From Apteryx mantelli (lineage: Eukaryota > Chordata > Aves > Apterygiformes > Apterygidae), in NCBI RefSeq assembly GCF_036417845.1, contig NC_089978.1:35890682-35954681 (forward strand): DNA of 64,000 bases. The letters are read 5' to 3'. Shown here in pieces: positions 50,523 through 60,825 of this stretch. The translations under genes and the position numbers were made by a program. The notes beneath the pieces are model-generated. The model was not told the DNA's origin and searched no databases. It saw only the letters and a program-made list of their open reading frames with translations. The stretch's first letter is position 1. Every line of letters starts with the position of its first letter.

Positions 50523-51360
50523 AATACGTTAAGGCTTGCAGGGTTACTCCTAAGATTTTAGATTTTTTTGACTGCTGTACATTTATGTTCTCTTTTACAT
50601 GACAATTTGTCTTGCAGATGTTGCTAAACCTTCTTAAATCTTGTTTCTATTTATAGTACAGCTTTTAAGTCTGACCCAAGTTTTTTCTTGAGGCCATCCT
50701 AAAAATAAAGATAGCTACACATATTAATGTGAAACGCACCAGAGGCATTTGTAGTCATGCTGTGTCAAAGCTGTTTTTGCCATGCTTTTAATGCATGACT
50801 TTTGACATAAGAGAATTTAGTTTTTCAGCAAGATTTGCAAGCTTATTTGAAAAATTGTCTAATATATGTAGTGTAATCTTTCTTTGGAGAACAGTCATGA
50901 TAAAAATACACTAGAGGCATGTTCGTACAACAGGTGGAAGTAATAATGAATGTGCCTTTCAATGAGATCTTTGTCTTGCAATTTTGATGATACCTTTACT
51001 AAAACACTTTTTATTTGTGTGATTCTTTTCAAAAATAACAGATTTCTATACCTGTACAGTAGCAATTCTTCTGGTGTGTTGCATTAGCCCTTATTTCACA
51101 AGCAGTATGTGTAAATACTAATTTCCTTGAAAATCTCAAAGATTTGTTATTCACCAGGAACATATTATTCTCTGTGAGGAATTTATTTGGATTTTACCTA
51201 GTGTGTGTGTGAGAGATATGTGATGCTTATTGCTTTTGGAAAAAAAACAGTATCACAGCAAAGAATAATAAGAAAATATTCTTACATTCTTACAATATTA
51301 GCATACCAACATATGAGAGAACAGTATGTTAATTAAACATGGGCACATTAACAACAGTTG

Positions 51361-51394
51361 TATATATATGTATGTATATGTATACACACACACT
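51361..51394. repeat. TATG/TA/CA microsatellite
   Basis: A compound simple repeat of TA, TATG and CACA units in VWA8 intron 2. Confidence 0.9.
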
Positions 51395-52371
51395 ATCTGT
51401 AAGGTTTATTGACAACTGATTTGGTAATACTAATGCATGAAGTGCTCATGTGTATGTATCTTAGTCATGTTTTGTATTGGTGGTAAAGGTATAATAGATT
51501 TCCCTGGAACTTGAAGAGTGTTTCCTGAGTGGCAGATCAAAATATTCAGTTAAAATTTGTGATAATTGGGGGTTTTAGTCACTTTTATGCTTGAAAAGTC
51601 TTTTTTGAATCTCATACAATCACTTTATATTGTTTCTATGATTTAAAAAAAAATAAATTTAACTTTTGGTATATGCTGATTCAAAGGAGAGTTGAAGCCC
51701 CTTGGAATGTGTTGCTTGCTATCTCTGAACTCTGCCCTGCATATACTGCCTCCCCTGCCTCAGGAGAGCTCATGTAGAACCAGGGCTTGTTTTTAAATTT
51801 TGGCTTCTAATTGCAACCAGTAGTCAAACTGCAAAAGGGTAAATTAACAAGTATTAATTTGAGATTTGGTCTTCCCCTCCTTTTTTGTTGCACTTCAAAT
51901 GCATATATAGCATCCCAGGCACCGCCCTGTAGCCCCTTGCTTCAAACCCTATCATTGGTCCTGTCAGATTCTTCTGAAAGCAACCATATCCATACATGCA
52001 TAACTAAACCTTCTCCCTCCTGGCTTGCTTGTGCTCTCTCTAGCCTCCTGCGCTAGTGCTTTTTGCTTGTTTCTGGGAAGAGGCTAGGCTGTGCTGTGAA
52101 TATGTGAAGACATATTCAGGGGATAGACAGGTGCACCACAGCAGGAATACTGCCCCTCTTGCAATGTGCTCTCTCATTCTACATGATGCTTTCTAGTGCT
52201 TCCAACTTTGAAAAAAAAAAAAAAAGTTTAATTATAATCAGATTATTGTTTTTAAAAATAATAATGGTATGGTATGGTTTTAATTTTGAGAAAATGTATG
52301 GATGGCTGAGTATCTTTTTAACACTTTTTGGAACTACATGATATGTTCTTATCTTTATTTTTCTTGAAAAG

Positions 52372-52502
52372 TGACAGATTCTTTGGCCCAGTCTGTAGTC
52401 CACCATTTAAGATGGATAATGCAGAAAGATCTTCTCGGTCAAGATGTCTTTCTTATTGGTCCTCCTGGGCCCCTCCGGCGGTCTATTGCCATGCAGTACC
52501 TG
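52372..52502 (+). CDS. VWA8: VWA8 exon 3 (start of first ATPase module)
   Basis: This 131-nt exon begins with two bases that complete an ATG codon and encodes M-T-D-S-L-A-Q-S-V-V, then L-R-W-I-M-Q-K-D-L-L-G-Q-D-V-F-L-I-G-P-P. It continues G-P-L-R-R-S-I-A-M-Q-Y-L. This is the nucleotide-binding loop region of the first AAA+ module. Against the usual GPPGTGKST pattern the loop reads GPPGPLRRS, so the invariant Lys is not in its usual place. As I recall it, mammalian VWA8 has the same sequence, so this is a family trait. The acceptor is GAAAAG|TGACAG and the donor CTG|GTATGT. It ends in phase 0, after 118 complete codons. Confidence 0.95.
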
Positions 52503-54614
52503 GTATGTATGTTGGTTTAAATTCTTGGAAAAATAGTTGTTAACATTATTTAGTCATTCCTCTACTAGCCAAATTGTGAAAAGTAGCCCTAGAAAATCTT
52601 ACAGCTGGCTACTTAGGTGATAAATAACTTGTTCCATAAACATGCTTTCCTAAGTTCAGTTTTTGTTTTATGGTATTTAGAAAGTACAGGCATTTTAATA
52701 CATGTTTTTTTGCATAAACTCCAGGGAAAAAAAGAGAGTTGGATATCTATGTTACCATATGCTATTGCAAATGGAGAAACAGTTTGTTCTAGGCATTATG
52801 TATGTTAGAAGATTAAGATATCTGCCTGCTGTTACAGACAACAAATCATTTTTGCTTCATTGTACAAAAAAAGAAATGAAGGGGTTTGAGAGAGGAGTGT
52901 TCTGAGTAATATCTGGGAACCATTATCGGGAAGAGTAGATGCCTGTATGAACCTCTCTCAGGATGTAGGAAGAACTTGCCTACGTCCATCTGCAGGAACC
53001 ATGGCAGCACCACGTGCAAGATTTCATGTTTAAATCATCGTTGCCCTTAAGTGATCTGGAGGGTGGGTTGTTTGTTTCAAAAGATGATGTGGGTAGGACT
53101 TTGTCTGCTGTGGGCTCTGTCTGGAATCTGCTTGGGCAGAGGATCACAAATGGAGGTCTGTAAACTAAGACTGATAGGAAGGTCAGCCATTTCTTTTCAG
53201 ATCAGGAGATATGAATTCAAAGACTAGCTCTCAGAGGTAAAGCATACAGGAGAAAGCTGCAGTATTTTGAACTTTGGGAAGGAGAGCAAAGATTTCTTGA
53301 TCCAGCAGATCAGATATTCTACTTGCTTGCTCAGTGGACTCCGTAAAATAGATAGAAGAGTTTGGTACAACCTGAAAAGAGGGCTTAGGAGACACCTAAT
53401 ATCCAGACATGGGACATAGAATATATCTTGTTATTTATGCATCTGTCTGTATGCACCTGAGCTATAAGAAAAGCTGCAGCCTACTGATTCAGTGCCATGC
53501 CAAGCAACTGCATGAAGGCTGGCCTTTGCATGGGGACTGATACGTACTATCGTCCCTTTAACGAAGCTGTGTAAACCTGGAGAACTTCTGTCTGCCAGTG
53601 CTGAAAGCTGCTGCTGTGTGTGCTTACATGAGGCTGATTGTTAGAGAAGGCCCTCCTGTATTTCCCCTTCTGTTTTTTTCTTTTTAATCATAAGAAAATA
53701 AAATTGAGTCTATCTACACTGTAAAGGAGTTGGTGGCTTTGTAATCCAATAGGCACTGAAAAAGTGAAAAGGTAATCATTATTCAGGTTTTGATATCTTT
53801 GTTTGATTTTTATTTCATCCAACTAGAATTAAACGTTATCTCTGAAGAAAGATCTCTTAAATATCTCATACCTTTAAACAAGTGGTAAGGGCAAGGGCAA
53901 TTCACCATGAATCTGTGTTTCCTAGCAGTACACTTGATATCCCAGATATAGAAGTAGCAGGAATATCAGATATAAATGTGTTCTTTTTTTTTTTTGCCTT
54001 TAGGATAGAAAGTTCCAAATATAGTTCATAATGAATCAAAACAAAAAATAACCCAATGGTTTTCATTTTTTGAAATAGTCTATAATTTTACGGATGCAGA
54101 CTGCATTTCATGGTATTAAAGGGGATGAGAACAATACAGTTCATCAATGTATTGAGAAAGCATGTGCAGGTAATAATTATAACTGATTCACAAGATAAAT
54201 GTTTTTGAACAGTGGCAGAGTTGAAACTTTTGAATTCTTTATGGAAAACTTATGATTTTTATTCATGATTTGCAGATGCTGATTGTTCTTCAACGTCCAC
54301 AACCAGAAAATTAACTTAAAGGACTTTACAGATGTTCAGTTGAAAGAATTTATAGCTGGTTGTTACATTTTTAGAACAGGTTTGGGAAAAATAAAAGTTT
54401 ATTGAGCAGAAATTCAAACCATTTTGTTTGAGGCAGAACACACGATAAACATTTTAAAAATAAGAGATATTAGATTTTTGTTCAGAGTTATTTCAGATCA
54501 CTGTGCTGCTGCCTAGAGCTCTCTTGTACAATTAGACCATTAGGCCCGTTGTTATAGTTCACTTACTTGGGTTATAGCTTTATTTTTGTAATAACTTCAG
54601 ACTACTGTCCACAG
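52503..54614 (+). other. VWA8: VWA8 intron 3
   Basis: A GT-AG intron of 2,112 bp, with acceptor CTGTCCACAG. I recognise no transposon or RNA gene inside it. T runs occur near 53983-53995. Confidence 0.85.
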
Positions 54615-54725
54615 GAGCTGACGAAGCGGGAGGTTGAATACATTGCACTGTCGAGGGACACTACAGAAACTGACCTCAAACAGCGACGAGAGATACGAGA
54701 TGGTAGTGCTTTTTATCTTGATCAG
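54615..54725 (+). CDS. VWA8: VWA8 exon 4
   Basis: This 111-nt exon of 37 whole codons encodes E-L-T-K-R-E-V-E-Y-I-A-L-S-R-D-T-T-E-T-D, then L-K-Q-R-R-E-I-R-D-G-S-A-F-Y-L-D-Q. It is almost identical to my memory of the mammalian protein, which continues with Cys-Ala-Val. The homology ends exactly at CAG|GCAAGT, a good GC-type donor; no GT donor is available at that point. Reading on past the junction gives a TAG within 13 codons. The segment follows the Walker A strand and helix of the first AAA+ module. Confidence 0.93.
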
Positions 54726-57700
54726 GCAAGTTGCAATCACACACCAGCTATTGTTTACAACTAGTTTGAAGGAAATCCTGACTGATTTAAGTGATGTAAA
54801 ATTAGTACATGTAAAGTGGTATATTTGGATTGCAGAATGACTGACATGTTTCTGATACGGTTAAAAAGTCTCATGTAATACTCTTTATCTTGTTACTTCT
54901 GCAAATGTTGTCTTTACTCAAATCCAAGATTACTCTGTCTCTTAAGAGTACCACAAGGTTGGTTTAGCTAGAATATTTTCAATATGTTTCAATAAGAAGG
55001 GGTGAGATCCATTCTGTGCAAGTTATGGTGTAGTTTCACAATCGTTTCTCTTGGTGCATCTCCTACCTAACACTTGCAGAACATTAGATGTATTCCTGAA
55101 ATGAATCTTCTGATTTAGTTTCATTGAAAAAGAATCTAGTTCAGGTACATTAAGACTGCTGTGTTGTGAAACCCCAAAACAGTAAGTGAAGACAATTGGG
55201 AGATTTAATGCAAGAGCTCATTTCTGATCTGGACTAAAATACTGATGGCTCCTGCCATCGCTATTGTCCCAATCCATTAGTTGATTTAATACTACTGTAG
55301 AGTGACTTGAGTTAGCTAAGATTTCTCTAAGTTATCAAAAGCATGTCTCCCTTTTGATTCTTCAGGTAAAACAGGCATTTACTTTAGAATGTATAGTTTC
55401 CTAGACACCTAAAATTTGTATACAAGTTAAGCACGTAATTAAGCAAGCTGGGTCAGCTCTTCTGATGTAATCAAAATTTAAATGTGTTATCTAAAACAGC
55501 TTTCATTTGGTGATATTATAGAGGTTAATGATTTGACCATTATATATGTGAGATTTGTGGGAGGAAAGGGAGATGGGAACAGGAAGGAGAGCCTAAATGC
55601 TTTGTTCTCTGTTTTAAATAAATGTTTTCCTTTTTCTTAAATTCCCAATGATCTCTTTTTTTTTCCTCCCCTAGAATTAAAAAAAAAAAAAAGGCCTTTT
55701 CTTGAAACACAATGAGTAACTTTGAACAATAGAAAATTCTCAGAATGAAGGATGGCAACTCATCTAAATCAAGTATTTTTTAGTTAGTTTTGGGACTTCA
55801 AATTATCTCATGCTTATCTGGGAGTGTGTGGGCAAATGCTGCCTATTTGCAAAATATGAGATAATTTAAAGTTCTGTGCTGTGGATTAGGGCTTTAAACA
55901 GCTTCTCATTTGCAAGAGGATAAAAGCATTTATGGAGGCTGTGGGGTTAACTCATTAACTCATGTAAGCTCCATGGTTAGCTGCTGTTATGGACAGTCTT
56001 ACCTTATCCTCATGATTACTACAGCATAGTTTAGGCAATTTATCCCGCAGTGTAAGGGATAAGTTAACTAACATTTCTAAGAACCGCTGTGTCAAGAACT
56101 GTAAGAACCTCACCAAGATGTGAGATGATCTATTAATTCTGTACTTGTGTGAACCCTGTACTTCTGTGAAGACTTTGACCCCAGTGTAAATATGAAGCAG
56201 CTTAGTTCACTTTGCTCAAGCTATTCTGAATGATCTCAGTCTCCAGTAAGATGTGAATCTAAGATTACTTTTCTTCCTCAATCCACAGGAAATTTTCAAT
56301 TAAAAGGTTTTTCCCAGAATCCAGCACAACAGTACGTCAGACTAAGACTCTTCTTTAGCAACATACCTAAGTACTGAAATCAGTCTGAATTGTGATGTGT
56401 TTAAAACTCAGCATTCTGTATATTTAAGGTCTGAGAGAAAAATAGGACAATAAATCATTGGTATTTAGATGAGCACTCTTTAAATACTGTAAACATGAAG
56501 GATGAACTTGATAGATAGTGATGTTCCAGATGAAGTTTTCTAACCCTACATTTGTGTTAAAGACACAAAAAGTATGGTACATAATTATGTTTAAAACCAT
56601 CACAGATCTAATTACATGTTAGTAATAAAAAGGAATCAAGTTTTACAACTTACATGAGGGCAGAATTTTAATTAGTTTGTTTAGTAATTTTAAGGTTTTC
56701 AGATGGAAAGTTCTATATCAATTCAGAACATTACAGAAGCCAGGCACTACTTTTCTCCAAATCTCAGACTATGAACCGTTTCAAGACAGAGAACGCTATC
56801 AGTAGGTAACCTTGAAAAAATACTCCCAAAAGAGCTTGAATTGTTCCCATTGCCATAGGTGAGCTAAGGAACAGGTGAATGTTGTGAGAGACTGAAGGTA
56901 TTAAGTTATGCTGCTTAGATTCTTGCACCATTTTCCTTTCTGTGCAATATGCATGTCACCCAAGAGAAGAGAGCAAAGCTTAAAAGTCCGCTTTCCAGAA
57001 TATCTACTGTATGAATTTTGTGGGTTAAATAAAACATAGCTGTTAGTTGTTTAAGATAGGTGCTCTTTGCATGCAAATCATAATGTAATAATGTAGTTAT
57101 TTTATATTTTAAATAATAATATATTGTCCTATAATATACTATAATAATGTACTGTAATAATATACTAAAGTTGGCATCTTGTTACCGGAAATAACTTTAA
57201 TGTGGTGAATTACCAAGTTTACAGACCCACATAAGTTTGCAAAGTTGTCTGTGAGTGATTGTTAAGCTATTATAGTTGCTTATAACACTCCATTTAATAC
57301 TAGGAGATTAAATACTGTAAATGCATATCTCAGATGTTTAAAAACATCTGATATGTTTTAACATGAAGTTACTGAATATAATTGCAGTTAGGTATTTAAG
57401 AGATTTGGGAGATGATAATTTGGAAACAGTATATTGAATTCTATGTTGAAATGTATATTGAAAAGCCAATGGATCGAACGTTCTTGCAGATCTTGATTTC
57501 TTAGTACTTGAGTGAATGAACTGGGAGAAGATATGCAGTTAAAAGTTAGAAAAGATGTCTGATGAGCAAAAAAAAAAAATGCATGAGGCATAATTTTTTT
57601 CAAAAGTAGAGAAAATCAAACCAATGATTAGGCACTATTAAAATAAAAGAAAACTTGAATTATCAAATTTGTTCCCAATTAAAATTGTGTAAAATAAAGG

Positions 57701-58686
57701 ATTATATTGGGGTAATGGTGTCAATCTTATTTGTTTTCTGTCAAGTACTGACAGCAGAAAGTTCTGTTTTCTTGTCTATACCTTGGTCCATTAATTTTGG
57801 GATTCAGCTGTCAACTGACAGTTAAAAGCCTCAGAAATGCTTTTATTGCTGTTATTGAGACAATTAAGTAACCTCTTGACCTTATTCTGTAATTTATTGC
57901 ATGTGTTAATTATGTTGTGCATCAATTAATTAGTTAGAATTACTTTATATTACTTACATGTTTAATTTAGAGCTTCAAATTTGTTTTTTATAGATAGAAA
58001 AGCTGGTCTTATGTGGTGGTTTTATGTTGCTTTAACACTTTGTGCTTGAACCACCAACTTGATTGAACCAGTATGAACCTTGTCATATCAGCATATCGTA
58101 TTTTCAAAAATTAAGCAGTTAGGTTTGATAATTTTATGTCTTCATTGTGTCATTTCTGAGGCAGTTTTAGTTTTTATCTTGCATGTGTAGAAAAATATTA
58201 TATGGCTATGTGGTGAAAAACTACAAATACAAGGTCACATTTTGAAAGATTTTCTAATTGAACTACCCACTGAGTGGATAAGTTGTATTTCACTGTCATT
58301 TCTGTGTATGCAAAATTAGATACAGTATTTGGTGTATCTTTGAAATATGTGAGCATACTCATTTTTAATAGAATATCTTTGTATCCTTAGCTATACCAGC
58401 ATCATAAGTTACACGATGATAAAATGTAAAATTGATTGTCAAGATACCAGAAGAAGACTCTTATACCATGGCTTGGAAGACTTCATGTAGTAATCAATTA
58501 AACATCCAGAGTGACAGAAATGACAGCTTCAACTATCCTGTCTGTAAAATGAACATGACGTGAAACCCCCTGAGATAGCACTACACAGAATTGAGTTTGG
58601 TTTCTTCTAATGAAAAAAGATCAAAGATAATTAAAAAATAAAATAAGACATGAAGTTAATTGAATGAAACAATTCATGATCACATT

Positions 58687-58747
58687 TGTGTGTGTGTGTA
58701 TGTGTGTATATATAAATACGTACATATGTATGTATGTATATGTATGT
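58687..58747. repeat. TG and TATG compound microsatellite
   Basis: TG dinucleotides interrupted by TA, then TATG units. It is a simple sequence repeat within VWA8 intron 4. Confidence 0.95.
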
Positions 58748-59614
58748 CACAAAAACTCTTTATATACCCCAGGAAAGATATGGGCAAGAATAATTCAGCT
58801 TAAAAAAAATCAGCAGTGGGTGCCAATTGTGTAGTTCTGTGACGTACTAACTTACTGCCTTGGAGATCACAGTGGATTTTTGATGAACTGTTAGGTTAGC
58901 CACAGCAAAGGCACTGTCAAATAGTATAACTTGGTTTACTGGCTGTTCTGCACTGCAATATTTTATAATACAGGTAGATAAATAACAAAGTCCATACAAG
59001 AGGCACGCCAGGCAGTGCTCCAGGAGTTACCATTAATTTTCTTGTTGCATCAGACATTTCACAGAAAGAAAGAAATACTGTGTAGAGACCAACTGTATTT
59101 GGTTGAAATTAATCTTTGTTATCATGTACATAGTATATCTTATATCTAAGAAGAAAATGCATGATAAAGGACCCCTGTGTAGTAGCCTCAACTCTTAAAA
59201 GTGGTTTTGTTTTAATCATATGCCATACTTCTTCTGCATTCCTAAAAGTGCTAGCATTTAACTAGGTTTGTCAGATGAGGAGTTCAGAAGCCTTTATCTT
59301 GATTTGATGTGGAAGGCATTTATGTAAGAAGTATTAGGATTCTGTATTTATAATTCCTTATAGTTTAAAACTTAAGGTGTGTTTTGTGTGTTACATATAT
59401 ACAGGCACACCTCGGAGATACTGTGGGTTTGGTTCCAGACCACCACAATAGAGCAAATATTGCAATAAGGCGAGTCACATGAATTTTTTGGTTTCCCAGT
59501 GCATATAAAAGTTATGTTTACACTATACTGTAGTCTAGTAAGTGTGCAATAGCAGTATGTGTAAAAAAACAATGTACATACCTTAGTTAAAAAATACTTT
59601 ATTGCTAAAAAATG

Positions 59615-60745
59615 CTAACCATCATCTGAGCCTTCAGCAAGTTGTAGTCTTTTTGCTGATGGAGGGTCTTGCCTCGATGTTGATGGCTGCTGACCGATCA
59701 GGGTGGTGGTTGCTGAAGGTTGGGGTAGCTGTGGCAATTTCTTAAAATAAGACAGCAATGAAGTTTGCTGCATCGAATGACTCTTCCTTTCACAAAGGAT
59801 TTCTCTGTAGCATGCAATGCTGTTTGATAGCATTTTACCCACAAGAGAACTTCTTTCAAAATTGGAGTCAGTCTTCTCAAACCCTGCCGCTGCTTTATCA
59901 ACTAAGTTTATGTCATATTCTAAATCCTTTGTTGTTGTTTCAACAACGTTCACAGCGTTTTCACCAGGAGAAGATTCCATCTCAAGAAACCACTTTCTTT
60001 GCTCATCCGTAAGAAGCAACTCCTCATCCATTAAAGTTTTAATGTGAAATTGCAGCAATTCAGTCATATCTTCAGGCTCCACTTCTAATTCTAGTTCTAT
60101 TGCTGTCAGTTCTAGTTCTCTTGTCAGCCTGTCCTTTGAAATTTTGAAGCCAGGCATTGACTTCTCCTCTCTAGCTATGCAAGTCCTACATGGCAACTTC
60201 TTCCAATATAAGGCTGTTTCATCTACATAGAAAATCTGTTGTTCAGTGTAGCCACCTTCATCGGTTATCTTAGCTAGATCTTCTGGATAACTTGCTGCAG
60301 CCTCTACATCAGCACTTGTTGCTTTACCTGGCACTTTTATGTTATGGAGATGGCTTCTTTCCTTAAACCTCATGAACCAACCTCTGCTAGCTTCAAGCTT
60401 TTCTTCTGCAGCTCCCTCACCTCTCTCAGCCTTCACAGAATTGAAGAGAGTTTGGGCCTTGCTCTGGATGAGGCTTTGGCTTAAGGGACTGTTGTGACTG
60501 GTTTGATCTTCTATTCAGGCCACTACAACTTTCTCCATATCAGCAAGAAGGCTGTTTGGCTTTCTTATCATTCGTGTGTTCATTGGAGTAGCACTTTGAA
60601 TTCCCTTCAAGACCTTTCCCTTTGCGTTCACAACTTGGCGAACTGCTTGGCTCAAGAGGCCGAGCTTTCGGCCTGTCTTGGCTTTCATTGTGCCTTCCTC
60701 ACTAAGCTTCATCATTTCATCAGGCTTGCTCAAAGCAGGGTTGGC
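59615..60745 (-). pseudogene. Tigger1/TIGD1-like transposase remnant
   Basis: Read on the - strand, the first part (about 60745-60515) is a helix-turn-helix segment: K-L-S-E-E-G-T-M-K-A-K-T-G-R-K-L-G-L-L, then S-A-T-P-M-N-T-R-M-I-R-K. It ends in an in-frame TGA where TIGD1 has Trp. After it the frame continues through the CENP-B-type DNA-binding part (S-R-G-W-F-M-R-F-K-E-R-S-H-L-H-N-I) and the first catalytic Asp region (Y-V-D-E-T-A-L-Y-W-K-K). At K-D-R-L-T it jumps to the acidic C-terminal tail (E-L-E-L-E-V-E-P-E-D). The second and third catalytic Asp regions are therefore deleted. The tail through S-L-L-S-Y-F-K-K-L-P and the final A-E-G-S-D-D-G is intact. It cannot be an active transposase. 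Confidence 0.92.
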
Positions 60746-60780
60746 ACAAACCTTCAATTTGTAAAAAATGCAATATCTGC

Positions 60781-60825
60781 GAAGCGCAATGAAACGAAGC
60801 GCAATGAAACGAAGCGCAATAAAAT
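60781..60825. repeat. Three 15-bp units next to the Tigger right end
   Basis: GAAGCGCAATGAAAC occurs twice, followed by GAAGCGCAATAAAAT. It sits just inside the terminal inverted repeat, where the mammalian consensus as I recall it has two units. Confidence 0.9.

Larger units (their letters stand above)
41694..52371 (+). other. VWA8: VWA8 intron 2
   Basis: A GT-AG intron of 10,678 bp; the acceptor is TTTTTCTTGAAAAG. It contains a CT run leading into a T30 tract (43897-43935), a MIR-like piece and an old CR1-like fragment (46.5-47.1 kb), a preserved CR1 on the - strand (49574-50522) and a TATG/CA-rich microsatellite (51361-51394). The remaining sequence is AT-rich with no recognisable exon. 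Confidence 0.85.
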
